A stretch of DNA of 64,000 bases from positions 124,001-188,000 of the forward strand of contig DAOULH010000010.1 in NCBI GenBank assembly GCA_034420475.1, in the 5' to 3' direction. The translations under genes were made by a program, and so were the position numbers. This DNA is from Bin87 sp034420475 (GTDB lineage: Bacteria > Chloroflexota > Dehalococcoidia > Lucifugimonadales > UBA3495). Each line of letters opens with the position of its first letter. Position 1 is the stretch's first letter. The notes below the pieces were generated by a model that was not told the DNA's origin, did no database searches, and saw only the letters and a program-made list of their open reading frames with translations. Of the stretch, positions 40,186 through 48,543 are shown one piece after another.

Positions 40186-42750
40186 TCAGTCGCTGATGTT
40201 GTCCTGAACGCGGGCCAGGAACCGATCCCGTTCGGCTACGATGCCGGCGTGCTTCGGGTCGGTCAAGTCCGGGTCGGCGTCGAGGATGGCGGCGGCCTCC
40301 TGGCGGGCCAGTGCCATCAGGTCCTGGTCGAACACGCTGGCGATGCGGAGTATGGTCTGGTCGCCGCTCTGGGTGGTGCCGAAGATGTCGCCCTCGTGGC
40401 GCATCTGCAAGTCGATCTCGGCGAGCTTGAACCCGTCGCGGTTGTTTTCCAGGGCTGACAACCGTTCCCGCGCGCGTTCCGACTCCGATTCTGACATGAG
40501 CAGGCAGTAGCTGCGGTGTTCGCCCCGACCGACCCGGCCGCGGAACTGGTGCAGTTGGGCCAGCCCGAAGCGGTCCGCGCCGTCGATCATCATCACCGTG
40601 GCATTGGGCACGTCGATGCCAACCTCGACCACGGCGGTGGCGACCAGGACGTCCAGCTCCCCGTCCCGAAATTGGCGCATCACCTTGTCTTTGTCCCGGG
40701 ACGAGAGGCGACCGTGGAGCAATCCGAGTCTGAGGTCGGGAAAGACCTCGCCGGACAGGCGCTTGTGCTCCTCGGTGGCGGCGCGCACGTCCAGGTTATC
40801 CGATTCCTCCACCAGCGGGCAGATGATGAACGCCTGGCGGCCGGCTTCCACCTGCTGCCGGATGAATCCGTAGGCGGCGGAGCGCTTGCCCTCGGGCACC
40901 AGCCGGGTGAGGATGTCCTGCCGACCCGGAGGCAATTCGTCGATTGTAGATACGTCCAGGTCGCCGTAAAGCGTGAGCTGCAAGGTACGAGGTATGGGCG
41001 TTGCCGACATCATCAGGGCGTGGGGCTGTTCCGGGCCGGCGCCCCGGAGGGCAGTGCGTTGAGCCACACCAAAACGGTGCTGCTCGTCGGTGATCGCAAG
41101 GGCCAGGTTCGGAAGTTCAACGCCGTCCTGGATCAGGGCGTGGGTGCCGACCAACAGGTCAAGGTGGCCTTCCGCGGCCAGGCGCAGCACCTCCCGCCGC
41201 GGCGCGGCCCGGGTGCTGCCGGTAAGCATGCCCACGGTGAAAGGACGGCGCAGGCTGGGCAGGTACGCGGAGAACACGTTGGGTTGTTGCAGGGGCTGCT
41301 CGAAACTCGAGAGGAGCCGCCCCACCGTGGCGAAGTGCTGCTCGGACAGCACCTCGGTTGGTGCCATGAGAGCCGACTGACGATGGTCGGATGCCGCCGC
41401 CAGGATCGCGGTCAATGCCACCAGCGTCTTTCCGCTGCCGACTTCGCCCTGCAACAGGCGGCTCATGGGTGGCGTGCCGCGAGCCACGTCGGCGAGGATT
41501 TCGCCGATGCAGCGTACCTGCGCCCTGGTGGGAGTGAAGGGAAGTTCGGACAGGAACCCGTCAACGGCCGCGCCGCTGTATTGGACCGGGATCCCAATGG
41601 CGTCACGCTCGCGATGGCGTCGGCGGCCCAGGATTGACATCTGGAAGGCCAGGATTTCGTCGAAGGCCAGGCGGCGGCGCGCCCGGTCGGCACTGGCCAG
41701 GTCCGGAGGGTAGTGGGCGTCGCAAAGGGCCTGTCGGAGCCGGACAATCTGGGTGCGGGCCAACGTATCTTCGGGCATGGTTTCCTCAACACCGCCCAGG
41801 AACCGTTCCAGAGCGCGCCAGGTGAGGCTCCGCAGGTTGCGCGCGGTCATGCCCTGGGTCAATCGATACACCGGGGTGACGCGGCCGGCGTTCAGGGGCG
41901 GCGCGGATTCGGTTACGATGTCGTACTCAGGTGAGTTGATGGTCAACCGACCCCGATAAATCTCGGCTTTGCCGTGCACGACCATGGTGCTGCCGGCCCG
42001 TAGAGTGCGAGCCAGAAACCCTTGCCCGAACCATTGCAGGTCGATGGCGCCGGTGTCGTCTCGCAGCGTTGCCTCGACCAGCCGCAACTTGCGCTGACCG
42101 ATGTTGGCGGAACGAATATCGAGTAGCCTGCCCTCCAGGGTAAAGGTTCCGCCGGCGTAAACGTCGGCGATGCTGGTGATGTCGGCCCGGTCGTCGTACC
42201 GGCGCGGAAGCATGTAGAGCAGGCCCCGAACCGTGCCGGCCCCCATGGACTCCAGCCGCTGCACGGTTTTGGCGTCCATGCGCCTGATTGCGGAGACGGG
42301 CTGGTCCGGGTCTCCCGGGCTGTCCGCGGGCGCGGGCGCCAGGTGAGGCCGCCGGCGCACGGACACGTGCCGGAAAGCGTCGCCGGAATCGAAGAGGGGA
42401 GCTGCCGGCCCAGGGTCGATCTCCGCCGGTTCTGCCGGTTTGGTCGGCGGCGGACGGTCCGACTCCGGGTTCGGCGGTTCGGTCTCACCGGCCAGGGCGC
42501 TGCGCCAGGCCGAAACCCATTGGCGTCGCCGTTCCGGCGGAAGTTCCCGGTAGGGGGCCGATAGCAGCGACGCGACGCGATTTGGGTCGTCATCGAGGAA
42601 CGCCCGGAGCTCGGGTTCCCAGCGCTCGATGAAACGGCGGATGCCGCCGCTCACGGCATTGTCGCTGAAACCCTTGTGTTCCTCGAGGGCAAGGATTTTT
42701 GCAAAGGCGTCGCGCCAAACGGGAACGGTTTCGCCGCGGTGCGTGTCCAT
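40186..42750 (-). CDS. recG: ATP-dependent DNA helicase RecG
   Basis: Remodels stalled forks and branched DNA. 854 aa with a ~150-residue N-terminal extension rich in Pro/Ala, then the OB/wedge domain (YDDRADITSIADVYAGGTFTLEGRL), helicase lobes with QGEVGSGKTLVAL (Walker A), LAITDEQHRFGV (Walker B), TATPIPRTL-like SATPIPRTLQLTLYGDLD, and the C-terminal QFRGRVGRGEHRSYCLL. The extension resembles that of other Chloroflexota RecG. It ends the fakA-degV-recG minus-strand run. Confidence 0.95.
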   Translation of the reverse strand: MDTHRGETVPVWRDAFAKILALEEHKGFSDNAVSGGIRRFIERWEPELRAFLDDDPNRVASLLSAPYRELPPERRRQWVSAWRSALAGETEPPNPESDRPPPTKPAEPAEIDPGPAAPLFDSGDAFRHVSVRRRPHLAPAPADSPGDPDQPVSAIRRMDAKTVQRLESMGAGTVRGLLYMLPRRYDDRADITSIADVYAGGTFTLEGRLLDIRSANIGQRKLRLVEATLRDDTGAIDLQWFGQGFLARTLRAGSTMVVHGKAEIYRGRLTINSPEYDIVTESAPPLNAGRVTPVYRLTQGMTARNLRSLTWRALERFLGGVEETMPEDTLARTQIVRLRQALCDAHYPPDLASADRARRRLAFDEILAFQMSILGRRRHRERDAIGIPVQYSGAAVDGFLSELPFTPTRAQVRCIGEILADVARGTPPMSRLLQGEVGSGKTLVALTAILAAASDHRQSALMAPTEVLSEQHFATVGRLLSSFEQPLQQPNVFSAYLPSLRRPFTVGMLTGSTRAAPRREVLRLAAEGHLDLLVGTHALIQDGVELPNLALAITDEQHRFGVAQRTALRGAGPEQPHALMMSATPIPRTLQLTLYGDLDVSTIDELPPGRQDILTRLVPEGKRSAAYGFIRQQVEAGRQAFIICPLVEESDNLDVRAATEEHKRLSGEVFPDLRLGLLHGRLSSRDKDKVMRQFRDGELDVLVATAVVEVGIDVPNATVMMIDGADRFGLAQLHQFRGRVGRGEHRSYCLLMSESESERARERLSALENNRDGFKLAEIDLQMRHEGDIFGTTQSGDQTILRIASVFDQDLMALARQEAAAILDADPDLTDPKHAGIVAERDRFLARVQDNISD

Positions 42751-42800
42751 TCACCCGACTCCATGCGGAGCCCGTTCGTGTTCGGAGCGGCCGTCGGCCG

Positions 42801-43634
42801 TCAAGGGAGGGTAGACACCGCCACCGCGCCCGGACCGATGTGGGTCCCGATGGCCGAACCGACCTGTAGGGTGTAGGTGTTTTCAGAGTCCACCAGATCA
42901 GACAGGCGGTTGCGAATCTCCTCGGCCGGCCCGGCGTCCGTGGTATAGGCGACGGCGAGCTTGGAGGCCGGGCCCTGTTCGCGCACCAACTCCTCCAGGC
43001 GTTGCAGCCCGCGCCGAAGGTTGCGGGGTCGGTCGACGGGCAGGACCTCACCGTCGGCCACCTTGAGGATGGGCTTCACCTTGAGCAAAGACCCCATGAA
43101 GGCTTGGGCCTTGCCGATGCGGCCGCCTTTTTGCAGATATTCCAACGTGTCCACCATGGCGAACCCGTAGCTTCGGCTGGCGCGGGTTTGCGCGGCGGAG
43201 ACGACCGAATCCAACGTCGCATCCGACGCGGCGGCGTCCTCGGCAGCGGCGATCACCTGGAGCATGTGCCCGACGGACGCGGTGCCAGCGTCGATCACGG
43301 TCACAGCGCCGTCCTCCAACTGGGAGGCAGCTTGCATAGCAGAGTTGTAGGTTCCACTGAGCTCCTTGGGCACGGTGATGCACACGACCTGATCTCCGGC
43401 CGTGACCAGAGGCTCCATCGCCTCGGTAAAATCGCGGGGTGTGGGTTGGGACGTGCTGGGCATCTGCGCCGAGGACTGAAGACGGGCGTAAAACTGGGTG
43501 GGATTGATGTCTATGCCCTGGCGGAAGGACTCCTCTCCGAAAAGGACGTAGGCGGGGACGACGGAGATTCCGAACCGTTCGACGGTTTCCCGAGCAATGT
43601 CGCAGGTACTGTCGGTGATGATTTTTATGGCCAT
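42801..43634 (-). CDS. DegV family fatty acid-binding protein (FakB-like)
   Basis: 277 aa: DSTCDIARETVERFGISVVPAYV, then TSQPTPRDF, CITVPKELSGTYNSAMQAA, and GFAMVDTLEYLQKGGRIGKAQAFMGSLLKVKPIL. These blocks bind the acyl chain and present it to a FakA kinase. The upstream gene encodes a FakA-like DAK2 protein, so the pair probably phosphorylates exogenous or recycled fatty acids. Gap to fakA is 37 bp, to recG 50 bp. Confidence 0.93.
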   Translation of the reverse strand: MAIKIITDSTCDIARETVERFGISVVPAYVLFGEESFRQGIDINPTQFYARLQSSAQMPSTSQPTPRDFTEAMEPLVTAGDQVVCITVPKELSGTYNSAMQAASQLEDGAVTVIDAGTASVGHMLQVIAAAEDAAASDATLDSVVSAAQTRASRSYGFAMVDTLEYLQKGGRIGKAQAFMGSLLKVKPILKVADGEVLPVDRPRNLRRGLQRLEELVREQGPASKLAVAYTTDAGPAEEIRNRLSDLVDSENTYTLQVGSAIGTHIGPGAVAVSTLP

Positions 43635-43671
43635 GCGGGACGCTCCTTCGCCGGCTCACGCCTGGACTGAG

Positions 43672-45348
43672 TTATTCGACGGACACCAGGTAGGGATAAT
43701 GAGGCTGGCCGCCCTCGTAGACGTCCACCTCTGCTCCTCCGTAGGCTTCCTCCATCTCTTCCTGCAAGGCGGCAGCCGATTCGGCCGAAGCGCCTTCTCC
43801 CCAATACAGGGTGATCACACTGTCTTCGGCGGCGGCGGAGTGTTGCAATCCCGCGCGGACGGCATCGTCAGCGGTTTCGGCAAGGGCGGCGATCCGACCG
43901 TCCAGGATCGCCATGTACTCGCCTTCTCGGACCTCGCGTCCGTCGACCACCGAGTCACGGACTGCCTGGGTCACCTCAAGGGTTTCCACCCCGGAGCGAG
44001 CCGATTCCATGTTGGCCAGATTGTCGTCGACAGACACTTCCGGGTTGAACCCGAGCAGCGCCCCGGTACCCTGGGGCATGGTGCGGGTGCCCAACACGTG
44101 CAACGTTATTTCGCCGGTGTCGGCTTCTGCGGCCTGGTTGGCGGTGAGAATGACGTTGTGGTTGTTGGGCAGTACGATCACGTCGGTGGTGCCGGCGGAC
44201 ATGGCGGCGTCGATGATCTCGCTGGCGCTGGGGTTGAGGGTCTGCCCGCCCGGGATGATGGCGGCGCAGCCGGCGTCCTGGAACAGGTCGGCAAGCCCTT
44301 TGCCTGAGGCAACCGCGATCACCGAAACGCCGGCTCGGATTTCGGCAGGCCGGGCGCGCTCACGGTGCCCGGCCGCCCAGTCGCGGTTTTGCAGGCTCAT
44401 GTTGTCGATTTTGAGCTCGTCGAGTTCGCCGAAACCGATGCCGTAGGTCAGCGCCGAACCGGGGTCGGTGGTGTGAACGTGGACCCGCGCCGCCTGGCCG
44501 CCGCCGATGACCACCGTGGAATCGCAGATGCCGGAGAATCCCATTCGCAGCGCGTCGGCATCCAATTCCTGGCCGTGGATGACAAACTGTGTGCAGTATC
44601 CAAACTCCTCCGCCTCGTGCGCTTCCAGGAAGTCCGAATCGATGGCCACCGACGCGGTCTGCTGCGGGTTGATCACGCCGCCCACACTGCGCAGGCCCAG
44701 GTCGATGGGCGCACCGGTTTCGCCCAGCAGGTGCTGGAGGGCGCCGCCGATGATCGCTACGACCCCCAGGCCGCCGGAGTCGACCACGCCCGCTTCCTTC
44801 AGCACCGGGAGCTGTTCTGGAGTCAGGGCCAAGGCTTCGATAGCTCCGGCATACGCCACTTGCCATAGGGCAATCACGTCGCGCTCGCCGGCGTCGTTGG
44901 CCTGCACGGCGGCGTCTGACGCGCCTCGAATGACCGAGAGCATGGTGCCCTCGCGGGGCTGGCTGACAGCGTGGTAGGCGGAGTCCGTGGCCGAGCGAAA
45001 CGCGGCCACGGCGTCGGAGGAGTCGATTTCCACGGAGCCGGCAACGCCGTCGGCAAAACCGCGCAGCAGTTGCGACAGAATCACGCCGCTGTTGCCACGG
45101 GCTCCCCAGAAGGCGCCGGTGGCGATGGATTCGGCGACTTCCCCGGCGGCGTCAGCGTCGGCGTCCTTGTTCATCTGCTCCACGCCGGCGCGAAGGGTGA
45201 GCAGCATGTTGGTGCCGGTGTCGCCATCAGGGACGGGAAAAACGTTCAGGGCGTTGGCCGCGTCCCGGTACAGTTCCATGTAGGCGACGGCGCCGAGCAT
45301 GGCCTGGCGTAAATCGGCGCCCTGCAACGTGGTAACAAGCGATGTCAT
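43672..45348 (-). CDS. DAK2/DhaL-domain fatty acid kinase subunit (FakA-like)
   Basis: 558 aa. N-terminal DhaL-type kinase domain with the Asp/nucleotide-binding motif FPVPDGDTGTNMLLTLRAG (residues ~38-56) and ARGNSGVILSQLLRGFAD; middle and C-terminal regions as in FakA, including VLPNNHNVILTANQAA. Phosphorylates acyl chains bound by the FakB-like partner, here the adjacent DegV gene. Start ATG is 163 bp from the divergent nadC. Confidence 0.93.
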   Translation of the reverse strand: MTSLVTTLQGADLRQAMLGAVAYMELYRDAANALNVFPVPDGDTGTNMLLTLRAGVEQMNKDADADAAGEVAESIATGAFWGARGNSGVILSQLLRGFADGVAGSVEIDSSDAVAAFRSATDSAYHAVSQPREGTMLSVIRGASDAAVQANDAGERDVIALWQVAYAGAIEALALTPEQLPVLKEAGVVDSGGLGVVAIIGGALQHLLGETGAPIDLGLRSVGGVINPQQTASVAIDSDFLEAHEAEEFGYCTQFVIHGQELDADALRMGFSGICDSTVVIGGGQAARVHVHTTDPGSALTYGIGFGELDELKIDNMSLQNRDWAAGHRERARPAEIRAGVSVIAVASGKGLADLFQDAGCAAIIPGGQTLNPSASEIIDAAMSAGTTDVIVLPNNHNVILTANQAAEADTGEITLHVLGTRTMPQGTGALLGFNPEVSVDDNLANMESARSGVETLEVTQAVRDSVVDGREVREGEYMAILDGRIAALAETADDAVRAGLQHSAAAEDSVITLYWGEGASAESAAALQEEMEEAYGGAEVDVYEGGQPHYPYLVSVE

Positions 45349-45511
45349 AAGGCAACAATTATCGGTTGGTGGATCGACGCAAGTATATCACAGCGGGTTT
45401 TCCATTCACGTGACGCCTGTTCACTTGGTTGAGTAACTTGCGGATTTGCCGGCGGGCTGCTGACGTGGCACACTCTGGGCATCCGGCAATTTCCGTACAC
45501 GCGAGGCGCAC

Positions 45512-46372
45512 ATGAGTCAGCAACTTCCTCCTGAAGTCCTCAACCTGATAGACGCCGCACTGACCGAAGACCAGGCATTCAACGATCCGACCACCCAAAC
45601 GCTGATTCCCGATGGCGTGACTGGTAACGGTATGCTGCGGGCCAAAGCCGACGGCGTGCTCGCCGGCGGCCCGGTGGCGGAGGCCGTGTTCAGACGCATC
45701 GACACGGATCTTGAGGTCGAACTGTTGTTGGAAGACGGGGTCGGACTCGAACCCGGTATGAACATTGCCAGCGTGGTAGGTTCGGCAGCGGCGATCCTGC
45801 GGGCAGAGCGCACGGCCCTGAACTTCATGCAGCGGATGAGCGGCATCGCCACCGCCACCAACCGATACGTGCGCGCGGTGGAGGGAACGGCGGCTCGGAT
45901 TGTCGATACCCGCAAGACCGCGCCGGGTCACCGATACCTGGACAAGTACAGCGTGCGCATGGGCGGAGGGTACAACCATCGCATCAACCTGGCGGACGGC
46001 ATCCTGATCAAGGACAATCACCTGGCCGCGCGGGCGTCGTTGGAAGAACCGTTGGGGGCCGTGGTCCGGCACGCCATCTCCCAGGCATCGCACACCATCC
46101 GCGTGGAAGTTGAGGTGGAGTCGCTGGAGCAGGTGCGGGAGGCTGTGGAAGCCGGCGCTCACATCATCATGCTGGACAACATGCCGGTTGACATGATGCG
46201 CGAGGCGGTAGGCATCATTGCCGGCCGAGCGTCCATCGAGGCTTCCGGCGGCATCACATTGGCGACGGTGCGCGACGTGGCCGAAACCGGAGTGGACCTT
46301 ATCAGCATTGGCGGCCTCACCCATTCCACCGACGCCCTGGACATTTCCCTGGACCTGGAGTTTCCCGACTGA
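45512..46372 (+). CDS. nadC: Nicotinate-nucleotide pyrophosphorylase (carboxylating)
   Basis: Forms nicotinate mononucleotide from quinolinate and PRPP in NAD synthesis. 286 aa with ALTEDQAFNDPTT at the N-terminus, the RMSGIATATNRY block, VDTRKTAPGHRYLDKYSVRMGGGYNHRINLADGILIKDNHL, and the C-terminal ASGGITLATVRDVAETGVDLISIGGLTHS. All substrate-contacting Arg/Lys positions in these motifs look intact. No nadA or nadB is in the window. Confidence 0.97.
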   Translation: MSQQLPPEVLNLIDAALTEDQAFNDPTTQTLIPDGVTGNGMLRAKADGVLAGGPVAEAVFRRIDTDLEVELLLEDGVGLEPGMNIASVVGSAAAILRAERTALNFMQRMSGIATATNRYVRAVEGTAARIVDTRKTAPGHRYLDKYSVRMGGGYNHRINLADGILIKDNHLAARASLEEPLGAVVRHAISQASHTIRVEVEVESLEQVREAVEAGAHIIMLDNMPVDMMREAVGIIAGRASIEASGGITLATVRDVAETGVDLISIGGLTHSTDALDISLDLEFPD

Positions 46373-46471
46373 CCGCGACATCCTCCGGACGCTTCCCTTG
46401 AACGCGGGCAGCGCGCGGCGGTATATTGCTGGCGCCAGATTCCACAAACCAAGCGCAAGGAGCATTCCCCA

Positions 46472-47017
46472 ATGGCCCGTTTGAGTGACGTAACCCGTGA
46501 TCAACTCGCCCCTGAGCACCAGGAGTTTTTCGACTCCATTGCCAGTAGCCGCGGCAGCGTTCGCGGCCCTTACGGTGTCCTTCTGCACAGCCCCGACCTG
46601 GCGGCGCGCGTAGCGCACACCGGCGCCTACGTGCGGTTCGATTTGGACATATCCGAGGCCCAAAAAGAGATCGTCATCTGCGCCACGGCCCGTGAGATCC
46701 GCCAGCAGTACGAGTTCTCGGCCCATGCCCGGCTGGCTCGCCAGGCCGGAGTGTCGGAGGATGTGGTCAACGCCATCGCGACCGGCAAGGCCCCTGAGGG
46801 CATGAGCGGGATCGAGGCCTCGCTGGTGAAGTACGTTCAGGAGTTGTTCCGTAACCACAAGGTGAGCGACGAGACCTTCGGTGAGGTGTCCGGCCACTTC
46901 GGGATGCAGAAGACGGTGGAGATCACGGCGCTCATGGGGCACTATCTCCTGGTCGGGCAGATCCTTTCCGCCTTCGAGGTCGAGCTTCCCGAGGGTGTGC
47001 AACCGGAGATTACCTAG
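46472..47017 (+). CDS. Carboxymuconolactone decarboxylase (CMD/AhpD-like) family protein
   Basis: 181 aa helical protein with the CMD-fold pattern around RQQYEFSAHARLARQAGVSEDVVNAI. The catalytic CxxC of AhpD-type members is absent; the His in SAHA remains. Redox activity is therefore unlikely; relatives bind or decarboxylate aromatic lactones. It precedes a bicupin by about 70 bp, and the two may act on a shared substrate. Confidence 0.88.
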   Translation: MARLSDVTRDQLAPEHQEFFDSIASSRGSVRGPYGVLLHSPDLAARVAHTGAYVRFDLDISEAQKEIVICATAREIRQQYEFSAHARLARQAGVSEDVVNAIATGKAPEGMSGIEASLVKYVQELFRNHKVSDETFGEVSGHFGMQKTVEITALMGHYLLVGQILSAFEVELPEGVQPEIT

Positions 47018-47086
47018 CCAACGTCGAACGGCGCACCCCCGGCGCCCGATAGCATCAAACCACGCCCGTCCTGAGGAGAACCGACC

Positions 47087-47791
47087 ATGGAACCCCTGAT
47101 CCGCAACATCAAAGACTTCCCCGCCGGCGCCCCGGCGCGACTGATCAGCGCCGACGACAACCCGTCCCTGGTCACCCTGGCCTACTCCGTGATTGAGCCC
47201 GGCGGGACCAGCTCGCACCATATCCACGAGTGGGAACACGAGGTCTACATCATTGAAGGTAGCGGCACGCTGGTGGCCGACGGCAAGGAATACCCGGTCA
47301 AGGCCGGCGACGCGATGTTCATTCCCCCGATGGTGGACCACGTAACCCGCAACGATGGTGACGGCAACATACGTCGTATCGAAATCAACCCGCTCGCTGC
47401 CGCCAGTGGCAACGCCCGCCCCGGTGGGTCTGAGCCGGGCGCCGGCACACCACCGGTGATCCGCAACCACGCCGACCTGAACGCGGAAACCGGACACACC
47501 ATGCTGGGCGGTCGGGACGGCTGCCCCAACTACCTCATGCTGTACAACGGCGCGATGCAGCCCGGCGCGGTGAGCCATCCGGAAACGGGCGGTCACAACC
47601 ACGAATGGGACCACACCGTGTTTATCCTGGAGGGGACGGGGACGCTGGTGGTGTCGGGCACGGAGTACACGGTGACCGCCGGCGACGCGGTGCTGGTGCC
47701 GCCGGGTGAGCATCACCAGTGGAAGAACGAGACCGACGCTCCGATGCTCAGAGTCACGTTCAACGACATCGTGTCCGAAGGCCACGGATAG
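47087..47791 (+). CDS. Bicupin (two tandem cupin domains)
   Basis: 234 aa. Cupin 1: SSHHIHEWEHEVYIIEGSGTLVADGKEYPVKAGDAMFIPPMVDHV; cupin 2: GGHNHEWDHTVFILEGTGTLVVSGTEYTVTAGDAVLVPPGEHHQW. Both keep the His-x-His and Glu metal ligands (HIHE.E, HNHE.D). Bicupins include oxalate decarboxylases and many dioxygenase-like enzymes; specific activity cannot be read. The CMD-family gene is just upstream. Confidence 0.9.
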   Translation: MEPLIRNIKDFPAGAPARLISADDNPSLVTLAYSVIEPGGTSSHHIHEWEHEVYIIEGSGTLVADGKEYPVKAGDAMFIPPMVDHVTRNDGDGNIRRIEINPLAAASGNARPGGSEPGAGTPPVIRNHADLNAETGHTMLGGRDGCPNYLMLYNGAMQPGAVSHPETGGHNHEWDHTVFILEGTGTLVVSGTEYTVTAGDAVLVPPGEHHQWKNETDAPMLRVTFNDIVSEGHG

Positions 47792-47838
47792 CGCAGCCGT
47801 CAGGCGGGGAGCGCAATCGCTCAGCAAGGGAGACGCTT

Positions 47839-48534
47839 ATGGAAACTGCTACCGTTATCGCCATAGTCGGCATCGGCGTCGGCGCCATTAGCGTCGGTAT
47901 CACCATCATCGTGCTCCTGCTCAGAGGCAGCTATGCGCTGGGCAGGAACACCGCCCAAGTTGAAAATCTGGGCGGTTCGGTTGAAGAGCTTCGGGCCGAC
48001 GTCAAAGAAATACGGACTGAAATCGGGGAAGCGCGGGCCGAAGCCCGGCAAAACAATGAGCAACTACGGGCTGAAGTCCGGCAGGACAATGAGCAACTAC
48101 GGGCTGAAGTCCGGCAGGACAATGAGCAACTACGGGCCGAAGTCCGGCAGGACAATGAGCAACTACGGGCCGAAGTCCGGCAGGACAAGCAAGAATTGCG
48201 GGTTGAAATCCAGGAACTACGGGCCGAAGTCCGGCAGGACAAGCAAGAATTGCGGGCTGAAATCCAGGAACTACGGGCTGAAGTCCGGCAGGACAATGAG
48301 CAACTACGGTCCGAAGCCCGGCAGGACAAGCAAGAATTGCGGGCTGAAATCCAGGAGCTACGGGCCGAAATGAACGTCGGGTTTGAGAAACTGGCGGGAG
48401 CCATCGACGCCCTGCGGGTTGAAGTCCAGCAGAACAATCAAATGATCGCCGCCCTGGCGAATCACACTCACGACACCGACGGGCGCACTGCGTTCACCGT
48501 ATTGACTATGCCAGCGCCGACCGTGCGGCAATAA
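47839..48534 (+). CDS. Single-pass membrane protein with long repetitive coiled coil
   Basis: 231 aa. N-terminal membrane segment (VIAIVGIGVGAISVGITIIVLLL), then a coiled coil of repeats built on QDNEQLRAEVR. Four near-identical 11-residue units are followed by 18-residue units (QDKQELRAEIQELRAEVR, i.e. 11 + 7), and then a short globular tail (NVGFEKLAGAIDALRVEVQQNNQ). Hendecad repeats favour a right-handed coiled coil; the mix with heptads would alter the pitch. ATG 47839 has AAGGGAG upstream. The repeats are open in several frames, so antisense and +2 frames here are shadows. Confidence 0.85.
   Translation: METATVIAIVGIGVGAISVGITIIVLLLRGSYALGRNTAQVENLGGSVEELRADVKEIRTEIGEARAEARQNNEQLRAEVRQDNEQLRAEVRQDNEQLRAEVRQDNEQLRAEVRQDKQELRVEIQELRAEVRQDKQELRAEIQELRAEVRQDNEQLRSEARQDKQELRAEIQELRAEMNVGFEKLAGAIDALRVEVQQNNQMIAALANHTHDTDGRTAFTVLTMPAPTVRQ
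48049..48369 (+). repeat. 33-bp tandem repeat array within the coiled-coil gene
   Basis: Four consecutive 33-bp units (48049-48081, 48082-48114, 48115-48147, 48148-48180; core CAGGACAATGAGCAACTACG) differ by only a few bases. They are followed by mixed 33- and 21-bp units to about 48369. Near-identity at the DNA level suggests recent expansion and possible length variation between strains. Confidence 0.9.
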
Positions 48535-48543
48535 GCGAACCTC

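Noticed and set aside
45359..47827. Minus-strand reading frame of about 820 codons
   Set aside because: Antisense to nadC, the CMD-family gene and the bicupin, each with clear motifs.
48049..48369. CRISPR-like array
   Set aside because: The 33-bp units are contiguous with no unique spacers and encode an in-frame coiled coil. This is a protein tandem repeat.
47931..48437. Antisense and +2 reading frames across the 33-bp repeat array
   Set aside because: Repeats whose unit contains no stop in any frame make extra open frames by chance. Only the frame with the membrane anchor and Shine-Dalgarno site is credible.
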